Positions 38,821 through 48,113 of a stretch of 64,000 bases of DNA are shown piece by piece (positions within the stretch are counted from its first letter, which is position 1; each line of letters begins with the position of its first letter). Under the pieces are notes generated by a model that worked only from the letters and a program-made list of their open reading frames with translations, had not been told where the DNA came from and did not search any database. The translations under genes and the position numbers were made by a program. Origin of the DNA: Streptomyces sp. NBC_01224 (GTDB taxonomy: Bacteria; Actinomycetota; Actinomycetes; Streptomycetales; Streptomycetaceae); assembly GCF_036002945.1 (NCBI RefSeq), contig NZ_CP108529.1, positions 2,790,001-2,854,000 of the forward strand, given 5' to 3'.

Positions 38821-38842
38821 CACATGCTGTTGACTACAGCGA

Positions 38843-40618
38843 TTACTTGACGACGCCGAGCGAGACGTAGTCGTAACGGCCGTTGTAGGCGTCGGACATG
38901 TAGGCGTTCGTCAGTCGCTTACCGCGCCAGGTGATGTTCTTCTCGTAGATGAAGGGCATCCAGTCGGCCTGGTCGAGGATCAGCTTGTCGAGCTGCTTGT
39001 AGATCTCGCCGGCCTTGACCGGGTCGGTCTCCGCGATCGCGTTGTCGAAGAGCTTGTCGATCTTCGGGTCCTTGAGCTGCGACTCGTTGTAGTTACCTGT
39101 CTCCGACAGGAACCGGCTGTCCCACAGCGGCTGGCCGAAGCCCTGGCCGGACGGGAAGTCCGGGCCCCAGCCGCTCATCGTCATGCCGTAGCCGCGCTTC
39201 TTCACGACGGACGGCGAACCGGTGATGCTGGAGGACTCGGCGCCGTCGATCGGGTCGACCTCGATCTTGATGCCGACCTTGCCGAGCTGCTCCTGCATCG
39301 CCTCGGCGACGTCGACCTCACCCGGGTTGTTGTTACGGGCGGTGAGCTTGGTGGAGAAGCCGCTCGGCTGGCCGCACGCCTTCAGCTCTTCCTTGGCCTT
39401 GGCTGCGTCCGGCTTGCCCTTGCGGGCGAGAACACCGTACGGGTCGTAGTCGCTGTGACCCTTGATGGAGACCGGGAGGGTGCTGTTCGCGATCGCACCA
39501 CCGGCGATCTCGCCACCGCGGGTCTGCTGCAGGGCCGCGAAGTCCGTGGCGTAGAAGACGGCCTTGCGGCAGTGGACGTCGTCCAGCGGCTTCGCCGTGT
39601 GGACGAGCGCGACGTAGCGGACGAAGGACGTCTGCATGTTGTCGACGCTGTCCTTGTGGTCCTGGATGGCGGTCACACGGCCGGACTGGGTCATGCCGGT
39701 GCCGTTGAGGTCGACGTCGTAGTCGCCCTCCATCAGCTTCTTGTCGTTCTCCTCCAGGTTGGCGGAGATCGTCACCGTGACCTTGTCCGGGAGCGCGGCA
39801 CGGACCGGGTCCGAGGACTTGTCCCACTTGTCGTTGCGGACGAGCGCGATGCTCTTGCCCGGCTTGTACGACTCGAACTTGTACGGGCCCGAGGAGAACG
39901 GCCGCTGGGTGTACTTCGCCTTGGTGTCCTCCGACGCCTTCACGGGCGAGCCGGACGGCATGGCGAGGAACTGCTCGAAGTCACCGTTGGGCTTGGGCAG
40001 CTTGAAGATGACGGTGTTGTCGTCGGGCGTCTCGATCGCCTTCAGACCGAGCTTGTCCGCGGACGTGTCCTTGTACGGGCCCTTGTACTCGTGCTTGGGG
40101 TCCAGCGTCTGCATCAGGTACTGCGGGCCACCGGTGATGGTGTCCGTCGCCCAGATGCGCTCGATGCCGTACTTGACGTCCTTGGACGTCACCGGCGAGC
40201 CGTCCTCCCAGGTGATACCGGGACGCAGCTTGTACGTGTACGTCTTGCCGCCGTCCGAGATCACACCGGGGCCGGTGGCGAGGTCGCCGACCAGCTTGGT
40301 GGAGGCGGCGCCCGGCTTGGTGTCGTACGTGACCAGCTGGCGGGTGTAGAAGCGCATGAAGTCCCAGGCCATGCCGTAGTAGGCACGCTGGGGGTCGGCG
40401 GAGTCGAGGTCCTGCTTGCCGACCATCTTCAGCGTTCCACCCTTCTTGGTGGACGCGTTGGCGACCTTGTTGAACGCCGCGTTGAAGCCGGCGCCCTTCG
40501 CCTTGCTGCCGCTGCCGCCGTCGTCGCCGCCGCCGCCGCACGCCGTGGTGGTCATCAGCGCCGCGACCACGAGGGCCGCACCAGCGGTGAGCCGTCGTTT
40601 CGAGGTAACTGTGGACAT
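38843..40618 (-). CDS. oligopeptide-binding lipoprotein of the ABC transporter
   Basis: 591 residues from the ATG at 40618 (GAGAAA just upstream). The lipoprotein signal ends in LMTTTACGGGG, so the cysteine at about residue 27 is acylated. The solute-binding domain (SBP family 5) is visible in YTYKLRPGITWEDGSPVTSKDVKYGIERIW (about residues 130-160) and GMTMSGWGPDFPSGQGF. It captures peptides outside the cell and passes them to the permeases. It resembles BldKB in type and in operon position, but the symbol is not used because S. coelicolor has several such systems. Confidence 0.95.
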   Translation of the reverse strand: MSTVTSKRRLTAGAALVVAALMTTTACGGGGDDGGSGSKAKGAGFNAAFNKVANASTKKGGTLKMVGKQDLDSADPQRAYYGMAWDFMRFYTRQLVTYDTKPGAASTKLVGDLATGPGVISDGGKTYTYKLRPGITWEDGSPVTSKDVKYGIERIWATDTITGGPQYLMQTLDPKHEYKGPYKDTSADKLGLKAIETPDDNTVIFKLPKPNGDFEQFLAMPSGSPVKASEDTKAKYTQRPFSSGPYKFESYKPGKSIALVRNDKWDKSSDPVRAALPDKVTVTISANLEENDKKLMEGDYDVDLNGTGMTQSGRVTAIQDHKDSVDNMQTSFVRYVALVHTAKPLDDVHCRKAVFYATDFAALQQTRGGEIAGGAIANSTLPVSIKGHSDYDPYGVLARKGKPDAAKAKEELKACGQPSGFSTKLTARNNNPGEVDVAEAMQEQLGKVGIKIEVDPIDGAESSSITGSPSVVKKRGYGMTMSGWGPDFPSGQGFGQPLWDSRFLSETGNYNESQLKDPKIDKLFDNAIAETDPVKAGEIYKQLDKLILDQADWMPFIYEKNITWRGKRLTNAYMSDAYNGRYDYVSLGVVK

Positions 40619-40713
40619 TTTCTCGCAACCTCCGAGATCGCGGTCCCAGGCCATTGCTTGCCGGAGAACCATGGGAAGAGCCACCTGACAGTGCGGCAGG
40701 GGCAAGTCGTGGG

Positions 40714-41718
40714 CTATCGGGTCCCCTTGGGATCCAGGGCGTCGCGCAGCCCGTCCCCGAAGAGGTTGAAGGCCAGTACGGTGATGAAGATCGTCACGCC
40801 GGGGAAGACCATGAACATCGGGTCGTGCTCGTACGTCTCCAGGGCGTCCCGCAGCATTCCGCCCCAGGAGGCCGTGGGCGGCCGCACACCGGCGCCGAGG
40901 AAGCTGAGGGCCGCTTCGGTCAGGATGTTGGTGGGGATCATGAGCGTCGCGTAGACGGTGATCGGCGCCACCAGGTTCGGCAGCAGCTCACGGAAGAGGA
41001 TGTGCGCCCGCCCGCCGCCGAGACTGCGCGCCGCTTCCACGTACTCGCGTTCACGCAGCGAAAGCGTCTGGCCGCGAACGATGCGTCCCACGTACGGCCA
41101 GCCGAAGAAGCCGATGACGGCGACGAGTACGGCGATGCGCACCCCGCTGCCGGTGAGGCCGAGCAGGTCGTCGGGGAGGACCGAGACGAGGGAGATGATG
41201 AAGAGGAGCTGCGGGAAGGACAGCAGCACGTCCATCACCCGGCTGATCACCGCGTCCACCCAGCCGCCGAAGTAGCCGGCGATGATCCCGAAGAGCGTGC
41301 CGAGCGCCACGGCGACCAGGGCCGCCAGGAAGGCCACGAGCAGCGAGATCCTGGCGCCGTAGACGATCCGGCTGAAGATGTCGCGCCCCTTGTTGGGCTC
41401 GACACCGAAGAGGAAGTCGCCGCTCACGCCGCCGAGGGATCCGGTGGGGAGATTGGTCAGCGGATCGAGCTTGTCCTGGTGGAAATCGTTCGGCGGATGT
41501 CCCAGCAGGCCCACGATCAGGGGCGCGAAGACGGCCACCACGATCAGGACGAGGACAACGATGCCACCCGTCAGAGCGACCTTGTCCTGCTTGAGGCGGT
41601 TCCAGGCAATCTGCTTGAGGGAGCGCCCCTCGACCTTCTTCACCCCGGAGTCGGCTGCGGGACCGCTGGTCGCGATCGGGTCCGCTTCCGTGGTCGGCTC
41701 GTGCAGTGGTGCCGTCAT
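40714..41718 (-). CDS. peptide ABC transporter permease (OppC/DppC type), first gene of the operon
   Basis: 334 residues from the ATG at 41718, which has GAGGGG about 11 bases upstream. An N-terminal cytoplasmic tail and SLKQIAWNRLKQDKVALTGGIVVLVLIVV form the OppC-type start. The loop LFGVEPNKGRDIFSRIVYGARISL and the coupling motif YVEAARSLGGGRAHILFRELLPN are family hallmarks. It pairs with the OppB-type permease three genes on. Leader gene of the five-gene unit; its promoter lies in the gap upstream. Confidence 0.94.
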   Translation of the reverse strand: MTAPLHEPTTEADPIATSGPAADSGVKKVEGRSLKQIAWNRLKQDKVALTGGIVVLVLIVVAVFAPLIVGLLGHPPNDFHQDKLDPLTNLPTGSLGGVSGDFLFGVEPNKGRDIFSRIVYGARISLLVAFLAALVAVALGTLFGIIAGYFGGWVDAVISRVMDVLLSFPQLLFIISLVSVLPDDLLGLTGSGVRIAVLVAVIGFFGWPYVGRIVRGQTLSLREREYVEAARSLGGGRAHILFRELLPNLVAPITVYATLMIPTNILTEAALSFLGAGVRPPTASWGGMLRDALETYEHDPMFMVFPGVTIFITVLAFNLFGDGLRDALDPKGTR

Positions 41719-42167
41719 CGTGGCAAGGACCCCTCTCAACCGGCGGTGGCCGGGCCGAACTGGCCGCTGTGGCGGCTCGATCAGTCAGTCGTACGCAGAG
41801 GCGGCAGACGCCCTTGCTGCGGGAGTCTTCATTGCCGTCGCGCGAGGTAGCCATACCGTCAGGCGAATGGATGCGTAACCGTGATGCGGTCAGGGGTGTT
41901 CCGTTATCCGGACGCATGTGAACGCCCCTCGAACACGGGTCAGTTGAGGCGGAAGGGGGCACGCGCGTAGATTCGCGTCGCTTTCACCATAGGACACCCC
42001 CAGCACGGAAATCTCGGACATGGGGGGAGTTCCAGCCCGTGGCTGGCGTCCGGGCGACGTGCCTGTTCACCCAGGCATGGACGGGAGCGGGTGGCCGCAT
42101 TCCGGAAGTCGGGTGCGTGCGGCGACATTTCGGTTGCCGGGGAGGTGCAACTCCGCTGCCGGCAGGA
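41719..42167. other. non-coding gap upstream of the peptide transporter operon
   Basis: About 450 bp containing the operon promoter. It also lies past the end of the SseB-like gene. Short frames on both strands have no ribosome site and poor codon bias. I cannot place a promoter or operator with confidence. Confidence 0.45.
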
Positions 42168-42950
42168 TCAGTACGCGCCCTGCGGCGGCGGATAGCCGTA
42201 GCCCGTCACCGGGGCCGCCGGTGCGTGGGCCTCACGGTCGTAGAACGGACGGGAGTTGGCACGCAGCCACATCGCGACCGGGTCGTACTCGTCGGACATC
42301 GCGACGGTGGAGACGGGCAGCCCCTCCGGGACCGCGCCGATCGACTGCTGCATCATCGCGCGCACCGCGTCGACCGAGGTCTGGCTCGTGTCGTAGAGGT
42401 CGAGACCGATGGCGAGATACGGGACGCCGAGCGCGGGCTGCACCCAGGCGCGGCGCAGCGAGCGGATCGCTGGGGTGTGATGGGCGTTCTGCGAGAGCAG
42501 GGCGTAGAACTGCGGGATCTCGATGGCCGGCTCGGTGAGCCGGAGCGGGCCCGCGGGCATCCGGTCGAGGCCGGTGGCGATCCGCCGCAGATCCAGCCAG
42601 GGGATGCCTACGCCGCCGCCCGGGGCGTGCGGGTTGAGCCAGATGCCCCAGCGGTCGGGGAAGAGGGCGCGGGCGATGTCGCGGCCGCCGACCAGTTCAT
42701 GGGCCCGGTTCCAGCCGCTGGCCGAGAGCTCCTGGGCGGAGGTCACACAGGGAGCGTAGCCGAGGCCGTCGATCTCCATGTTTCCGTACTGGGCGTCGGG
42801 CGAGCCCGCCTGGCCGTGCCAGAGGAGCATCCAGATCCGGCCGTTCGCGAGGGCCTGCAGCAGTGCCTCGTACGCGTCGTAGCGCCCGGGCGTCACTTGG
42901 CGCAGCATGTGCTCGACCTGCCCGGCCGCCGCGGTGCCTGACGCACTCAC
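42168..42950 (-). CDS. SseB-family protein (copy 1)
   Basis: 260 residues from a GTG preceded by GAGGGGCGGGACCAG. The N-terminal SseB domain covers ALLQALANGRIWMLLWHG, GYAPCVTSAQELSASGW and WGIWLNPHAPGGGVGIPWLDL. The C-terminal half (YLAIGLDLYDTSQTSVDAVR) matches the second SseB domain. In E. coli extra SseB raises sensitivity to serine. Here two SseB-like genes lie beside serine/glycine genes, a functional hint. A proline/tyrosine-rich tail (GYGYPPPQGAY) ends the protein. Confidence 0.85.
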   Translation of the reverse strand: MSASGTAAAGQVEHMLRQVTPGRYDAYEALLQALANGRIWMLLWHGQAGSPDAQYGNMEIDGLGYAPCVTSAQELSASGWNRAHELVGGRDIARALFPDRWGIWLNPHAPGGGVGIPWLDLRRIATGLDRMPAGPLRLTEPAIEIPQFYALLSQNAHHTPAIRSLRRAWVQPALGVPYLAIGLDLYDTSQTSVDAVRAMMQQSIGAVPEGLPVSTVAMSDEYDPVAMWLRANSRPFYDREAHAPAAPVTGYGYPPPQGAY

Positions 42951-43130
42951 CTGGTCCCGCCCCTCTTCGATCCACTGTGTCGGCCCGCCGCTCCCGGGGC
43001 ACACGGGTGCGGCATGGTGCCGTGGCACCAGCCATCAAACCAGCTTATGCGCCGGTCCTGACACCGACTTGACGCCTTGGCTCGACGCGGTGATCCGCTC
43101 CGAAGACGCCCGCGGGCGCCGCGCCGGGCG

Positions 43131-43901
43131 CTACTGGCCCGCGCGCCGGTAGAACGGCCGGACCTTCTCCCGCATCCAGTCGCCGACCGGGTCCTGAGCC
43201 ACATCGAGCAGGACCAGATTGACCGGCCAGGGCACCTCGACCCGGCCGAGCGCACGGCCGAGGGCGTCCATCGGGGCGTTGCGCCCGGCGCCCTCCCAGG
43301 TGGAGAACTCGACGCCGATGAAGAGAACGGGCTCGCCGCCCTCGATGCTGGCCAGCGCCCGGCGGGCGGTGAGCACGACACCGCTCTCCTCGAATTCGCC
43401 GGCTGCCGCGGAGAGGAAGTCGACGGGCTCCTCCTGCCAGGCCGGCTCGTACAGCCGGACCCTGCCTCCGCCGGCCGGCCCGTCCAGCGAGGTGCGTCCG
43501 GCACGGCAGAGCTCGGCCACGGCGGGCGGCGGCAGCGGCATCCCGACGGCGCCGCCCGGGTTCACGGCGATGCCGAGCTGCGGGGGCAGGCCGCGGGCGA
43601 ACTCGCGGGCGGGCGCGACGGTGAAAGACATATGGGTACCGACGCAGCTGAGGAACTGCTGTTCGGAGCTGAACACGGGAACGTACGGAGCGCCCTCGAT
43701 CTCCAGCGTGGGCAGGTCCAGGTCGGGGGAGTCGGGTCCGCCGCCGTTGGGCAGGGGCACCCAGACGTGGCTGCGCCCGAGCACCTCGACGAGCCGTCCG
43801 CCCGCCTCCGGGCTGCCCACCGAGGCCTTCAGAACTTCTTCGAGCTCATTGGCCGGCCATCCGCTCTGCGGATGGGACTGGACCTGTGCCGGAATGTCCA
43901 C
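43131..43901 (-). CDS. SseB-family protein (copy 2)
   Basis: 256 residues. ELEEVLKASVGSPEAGGRLVEVL, SHVWVPLPNGGGP, APYVPVFSSEQQFL and LGIAVNPGGAVGMPL mark the N-terminal SseB domain, and EPVLFIGVEFSTWEG...WPVNLVLLDVAQDPVGDWM the C-terminal one. It is diverged from the neighbouring copy 1 but has the same two-domain plan, so the pair likely arose by an old tandem duplication. Biochemical role unknown. Probably cotranscribed with copy 1. Confidence 0.85.
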   Translation of the reverse strand: MDIPAQVQSHPQSGWPANELEEVLKASVGSPEAGGRLVEVLGRSHVWVPLPNGGGPDSPDLDLPTLEIEGAPYVPVFSSEQQFLSCVGTHMSFTVAPAREFARGLPPQLGIAVNPGGAVGMPLPPPAVAELCRAGRTSLDGPAGGGRVRLYEPAWQEEPVDFLSAAAGEFEESGVVLTARRALASIEGGEPVLFIGVEFSTWEGAGRNAPMDALGRALGRVEVPWPVNLVLLDVAQDPVGDWMREKVRPFYRRAGQ

Positions 43902-43983
43902 TGCTTCCCCTTCTTGCCCGAGCCTTCCGGCAGAAGGTTAACGTCCGGCCGCCGGGCCCTCCGGCCCCCTCGCCCCCAAGGCT

Positions 43984-44661
43984 CTATGCGTCCGCGAACA
44001 CGATCCGGCCCAGTTTCCCCGCCGCTTCCCGGTCCAGCAGCACCGCCGACACGCACCCGGGCGGCAGCAGGCCGGTCTCGGTGTTCCGCAGCAGCCTCCC
44101 CACCGCCCTGCGGTGCCGGGCGAACGCGTATCCGGAGACCCCGCGTCCGCGCTCCCGCTGGCCCTCCCTCGCCGTCTGCGGTGTGACGTCGACCAGGACG
44201 AGGTGGAGGACGCGGCCCCGGCGCCGCGCGTCACGGGCCAGCCAGCCGCGTACCCACGCCTGGGTTCCGCAGTCGTGGACGACGACGGACTCGCCGGAGC
44301 GCAGTGCCCGCCACAGTCCCCAGTAGTGGGCGACGCGGACGAGAGGGCGGTAGAGGGCGTACGGAATTAAACGGGGCATCAGCCCCGCCCAGCGGTCCCG
44401 GGTGTCCTGGGAGTCGATGGCACGGGCCGTGGTGGCCGCCCGCCGGATGAGTGTCGATTTGCCGCTGCCGGGCAGCCCGGAGACCACCACCACGTCGCCC
44501 GCGGCGAAGTGCAGGCTGTGCGGGCTGCGCCCGGCCCGATCCCGCAGATCCCGTACGACGGGCGCGTGCGTGCCGAGCGTCTCCGTGGCCGGAGCCCCTG
44601 GCTGTGCAGGCATCGCGCCGTGCGCGACCCCCGCGGTCGTCGCGTACCGCTGCAACGTCAT
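43984..44661 (-). CDS. small P-loop ATPase/kinase
   Basis: 225 residues from the ATG at 44661 (GGGGAGGG four bases upstream). Walker A VVVSGLPGSGKSTLIRRA (about residues 58-75); a Walker B-like HLVLVDVTPQTAREGQ further on; an arginine-rich lid HRRAVGRLLRN. This is an adenylate-kinase-like or chloramphenicol-phosphotransferase-like AAA_33 protein that would phosphorylate an unknown small molecule. Conserved next to glycine-cleavage genes in streptomycetes as far as I recall. It is divergent from the gcvT riboswitch. Confidence 0.8.
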   Translation of the reverse strand: MTLQRYATTAGVAHGAMPAQPGAPATETLGTHAPVVRDLRDRAGRSPHSLHFAAGDVVVVSGLPGSGKSTLIRRAATTARAIDSQDTRDRWAGLMPRLIPYALYRPLVRVAHYWGLWRALRSGESVVVHDCGTQAWVRGWLARDARRRGRVLHLVLVDVTPQTAREGQRERGRGVSGYAFARHRRAVGRLLRNTETGLLPPGCVSAVLLDREAAGKLGRIVFADA

Positions 44662-44825
44662 CGCCCTCCCCTGTCGGGTCACCCCACGTATGCCCATGAA
44701 GTGTAAAGAAAAGGTAATGCGGCACAACCGTCCACGCCGCTGATTTCCCGTACGGGACCGGGGCCCCACTCCAGTGCGATGCATGCGATGATGACCCGGC
44801 CAACTGCATAAAGGCCGCTTGAATC

Positions 44826-45023
44826 CGCGCGGGAGAGTTCCGGTCACTGCATGTGCCGGGCGCCGAAGGAGCAAGTTCCTCCCTTGAATCTCTCAGGCCC
44901 CGTACCGCGTGGATGAGGCAGATCTGAAAAGCGGGCCGCGCTGCGGCTCCACCCAAGGTGCAAGCCGAACCCTTCAGGGGCTCTCGGCGAACCTCTCAGG
45001 TTCCGATGACAGATGGGGAGGGA
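44826..45023 (+). ncRNA. tandem glycine riboswitch upstream of gcvT
   Basis: Two consecutive aptamers precede gcvT. The first has GCGGGAGAG, GCGCCGAAGGAGCAA, GAATCTCTCAGG and GAGGCAGATCTG. The second has GGTGCAAGCCGAAC, GGCGAACCTCTCAGG and GATGACAGATGGGGAGG. These are the conserved blocks of the glycine riboswitch class. Glycine binding should turn on the glycine-cleavage genes. About 35 bases separate it from the gcvT start. Confidence 0.95.
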
Positions 45024-45057
45024 TTGTCCTCGTCGTCATGCCCTGGGAGCCATATCC

Positions 45058-46182
45058 ATGAGCACCGCCCGTCTCACCGCCCTCGATGCCCTGCACCGTT
45101 CGCTGGGCGCGACCATGACCGACTTCGCGGGCTGGGACATGCCCCTGCGGTACGCCAGCGAGCGCGACGAGCACAACGCGGTGCGCACCAGGGCCGGTCT
45201 CTTCGACCTCTCGCACATGGGCGAGATCACCGTCACCGGCCCCGCGGCCGCGGACTTCCTGAACTTCGCCCTGGTCGGCAACATCGGCACCGTGGCCGTG
45301 GGCCGCGCCCGCTACACGATGATCTGCGCCGAGGACGGCGGGATCCTGGACGACCTCATCGTCTACCGCTTGGACGACACCGAATACATGGTCGTCGCCA
45401 ACGCCGGGAACGCCCAGATCGTGCTGGACGCGCTGACCGCGCGGGCCGACGGCTTCGACGCCGAGGTGCGCGACGACCGCGACGCGTACGCGCTGCTCGC
45501 CGTCCAGGGCCCCGAGTCCCCCGCCATCCTGGCCTCCGTCACCGATGCCGACCTGGACGGTCTGAAGTACTACGCCGGTCTGCCCGGCACGGTCGCCGGT
45601 GTCCCCGCCCTGATCGCCCGTACCGGCTACACCGGCGAGGACGGCTTCGAGCTGTTCGTCGCCCCCGAGCACGCCGAGCACCTGTGGAAGGCCCTCACCG
45701 AGGCCGGCGCCTCCCACGGCCTGATCCCGTGCGGGCTCTCCTGCCGCGACACGCTGCGCCTGGAGGCCGGCATGCCGCTCTACGGGCACGAGCTGACCAC
45801 CGAGCTGACCCCCTTCGACGCCGGCCTGGGCCGGGTCGTGAAGTTCGAGAAGGAGGGCGACTTCGTCGGCCGCAAGGCCCTCCAGGCCGCCGCCGAGCGC
45901 GCCGAGACCGCTCCGCCCCGCAAGCTGGTCGGGCTGATCGCCGAGGGCCGCCGGGTGCCGCGCGCCGGCTACCCCGTCGTCGCCGTGGGCGGGACCGGGA
46001 GCCAGGTCGTCGGCGAGGTCACCTCGGGCGCCCCGTCGCCCACCCTGGGCAAGCCGATCGCCATCGCGTACGTGGACGCCGCGCACGCCACGCCCGGTAC
46101 CGCGGGCGTCGCAGTGGACATCCGGGGCAGCCACGAGCCGTACGAGGTCGTGGCTCTGCCGTTCTACAAGCGCCAGAAGTGA
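45058..46182 (+). CDS. gcvT: aminomethyltransferase (glycine cleavage T protein)
   Basis: 374 residues from the ATG at 45058 (GGGAGC seven bases upstream). GcvT moves the aminomethyl carbon from the H-protein to tetrahydrofolate, releasing ammonia. Landmarks: DFAGWDMPLRY (about 20-30), LFDLSHMGEITVTG, VQGPESPAIL, RTGYTGEDGFELF and the C-terminal barrel LGKPIAIAYVDAAHA. The riboswitch upstream controls it. gcvH and glyA follow on the same strand; the P protein gene is not in the window. Confidence 0.98.
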   Translation: MSTARLTALDALHRSLGATMTDFAGWDMPLRYASERDEHNAVRTRAGLFDLSHMGEITVTGPAAADFLNFALVGNIGTVAVGRARYTMICAEDGGILDDLIVYRLDDTEYMVVANAGNAQIVLDALTARADGFDAEVRDDRDAYALLAVQGPESPAILASVTDADLDGLKYYAGLPGTVAGVPALIARTGYTGEDGFELFVAPEHAEHLWKALTEAGASHGLIPCGLSCRDTLRLEAGMPLYGHELTTELTPFDAGLGRVVKFEKEGDFVGRKALQAAAERAETAPPRKLVGLIAEGRRVPRAGYPVVAVGGTGSQVVGEVTSGAPSPTLGKPIAIAYVDAAHATPGTAGVAVDIRGSHEPYEVVALPFYKRQK

Positions 46183-46273
46183 CGCCCGCGCACCTTGGAA
46201 GTGACGCAGTCGCGTCTCACACCGTAAGACCACCGTTCATCAGCACTCCCCCGCGTACAGGAGAATTCAGGTC

Positions 46274-46651
46274 ATGAGCAACCCCCAGCAGCTGCGTTAC
46301 AGCAAGGAGCACGAGTGGCTGTCGGCCGTCGAGGACGGTGTGGCCACGATCGGTATCACCGAGTTCGCCGCCAACGCGCTCGGCGATGTCGTCTACGCCC
46401 AGCTCCCCGAGGTCGGTGACACGGTGACCGCGGGCGAGACCTGCGGTGAGCTGGAGTCGACCAAGTCGGTGAGCGACCTGTACTCGCCGGTGACCGGTGA
46501 GGTCACCGCCGCGAACCAGGACGTCGTGGACGACCCGTCGCTGGTGAACTCCGCTCCCTTCGAGGGCGGCTGGCTGTTCAAGGTACGTATGGCGGAGGAG
46601 CCGAAGGACCTGCTCTCCGCCGACGAGTACACCGAGTTCTCCGGCAACTGA
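46274..46651 (+). CDS. gcvH: glycine cleavage system H protein
   Basis: 125 residues. [26 protein letters not shown] (N-terminus) and the lipoyl lysine in [19 protein letters not shown] (about residue 64) are diagnostic. The protein carries the glycine-derived aminomethyl group between P and T proteins. Start ATG with AGGAGAATTCAGGTC upstream; the 91-bp gap after gcvT has no other feature. Likely under the same riboswitch. Confidence 0.98.
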   Translation: MSNPQQLRYSKEHEWLSAVEDGVATIGITEFAANALGDVVYAQLPEVGDTVTAGETCGELESTKSVSDLYSPVTGEVTAANQDVVDDPSLVNSAPFEGGWLFKVRMAEEPKDLLSADEYTEFSGN

Positions 46652-46669
46652 GACCCAAAGGGACCACTG

Positions 46670-47929
46670 ATGTCGCTTCTCAACTCCTCCCTCCACGAGC
46701 TGGACCCGGACGTCGCCGCCGCTGTCGACGCCGAGCTCCACCGTCAGCAGTCCACCCTCGAAATGATCGCCTCGGAGAACTTCGCTCCGGTCGCGGTCAT
46801 GGAGGCCCAGGGCTCCGTCCTCACCAACAAGTACGCCGAGGGCTACCCCGGCCGCCGCTACTACGGCGGCTGTGAGCACGTCGACGTCGTCGAGCAGATC
46901 GCCATCGACCGCATCAAGGCGCTGTTCGGCGCCGAGGCCGCGAACGTCCAGCCGCACTCCGGTGCGCAGGCCAACGCCGCCGCGATGTTCGCGCTGCTGA
47001 AGCCGGGCGACACGATCATGGGCCTGAGCCTGGCCCACGGCGGTCACCTGACCCACGGCATGAAGATCAACTTCTCCGGCAAGCTCTACAACGTGGTCCC
47101 GTACCACGTCGACGAGACCGGCGTCGTGGACATGGCCGAGGTCGAGCGCCTGGCCAAGGAGTCCAAGCCGCAGCTGATCGTCGCCGGCTGGTCCGCGTAC
47201 CCCCGTCAGCTGGACTTCGCCGCCTTCCGCCGCATCGCGGACGAGGTCGGCGCGTACCTGATGGTCGACATGGCACACTTCGCGGGCCTGGTGGCCGCGG
47301 GTCTGCACCCCAACCCGGTGCCGCATGCCCATGTCGTCACGACCACCACGCACAAGACCCTCGGCGGTCCGCGCGGTGGCGTCATCCTGTCGACGCAGGA
47401 GCTCGCCAAGAAGATCAACTCCGCGGTCTTCCCGGGCCAGCAGGGTGGTCCGCTGGAGCACGTGATCGCGGCCAAGGCCGTCTCGTTCAAGGTCGCGGCG
47501 ACCGAGGAGTTCAGGGAGCGCCAGCAGCGCACCCTGGACGGCGCCCGCATCCTCGCCGAGCGCCTGGTCCAGCCGGACGTCACCGAGGTCGGTGTCTCCG
47601 TGCTGTCCGGTGGTACGGACGTCCACCTGGTCCTCGTCGACCTGCGCAACTCCGAGCTGGACGGCCAGCAGGCCGAGGACCGGCTGCACGAGCTGGGCAT
47701 CACGGTCAACCGGAACGCCATCCCGAACGACCCGCGGCCGCCGATGGTCACCTCGGGGCTGCGGATCGGTACGCCGGCCCTGGCCACCCGTGGTTTCCAG
47801 ACCGAGGACTTCACCGAGGTCGCGGAGATCATCGCGTCGGCGCTCAAGCCGTCCTACGACGCGGATGCCCTGAAGGCCCGGGTTGTCGCGCTGGCCGAGA
47901 AGTTCCCGCTGTATTCCGGCCTGAAGTAG
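46670..47929 (+). CDS. glyA: serine hydroxymethyltransferase
   Basis: 419 residues, full length. GlyA interconverts serine and glycine with tetrahydrofolate. Visible hallmarks: [51 protein letters not shown], and the PLP lysine in [15 protein letters not shown] (about residue 230). It follows gcvH by 18 bp, so glycine cleavage and serine formation are coupled. The last codons form part of a 27-bp tandem repeat that extends past the stop. Confidence 0.98.
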   Translation: MSLLNSSLHELDPDVAAAVDAELHRQQSTLEMIASENFAPVAVMEAQGSVLTNKYAEGYPGRRYYGGCEHVDVVEQIAIDRIKALFGAEAANVQPHSGAQANAAAMFALLKPGDTIMGLSLAHGGHLTHGMKINFSGKLYNVVPYHVDETGVVDMAEVERLAKESKPQLIVAGWSAYPRQLDFAAFRRIADEVGAYLMVDMAHFAGLVAAGLHPNPVPHAHVVTTTTHKTLGGPRGGVILSTQELAKKINSAVFPGQQGGPLEHVIAAKAVSFKVAATEEFRERQQRTLDGARILAERLVQPDVTEVGVSVLSGGTDVHLVLVDLRNSELDGQQAEDRLHELGITVNRNAIPNDPRPPMVTSGLRIGTPALATRGFQTEDFTEVAEIIASALKPSYDADALKARVVALAEKFPLYSGLK

Positions 47930-47974
47930 TCCGGGTCACAGGTTGTCCTGAAGTAATCCGGGACACAGTTTGTC
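47921..47974 (+). repeat. 27-bp tandem repeat at the glyA stop codon
   Basis: Units 47921-47947 and 47948-47974 are adjacent and differ at three positions. The first contains the final codons and TAG of glyA. In the second, TAG reads TAA, so it would also end the frame. The unit begins CTGAAGTA and ends TTGTC. Origin unknown; it may be a duplication of an IS target or end. Confidence 0.9.
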
Positions 47975-48113
47975 ACCTTTCGGGCGGGGCACCGCGCACA
48001 CTGGCAGTGGGCGCGGTGCCCCATCCCTTGTCCCCCGCTGCTCTTCGGGCCGACCGGCCCGTACCGCATCACCCGGCAGACAACGGCGTCTACCAACCCT
48101 TAGGAGTCACCCC

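Noticed and set aside
41940..42128. Short minus-strand frame in the gap upstream of the peptide transporter
   Set aside because: No ribosome site, weak third-position GC pattern and no similarity to known proteins.
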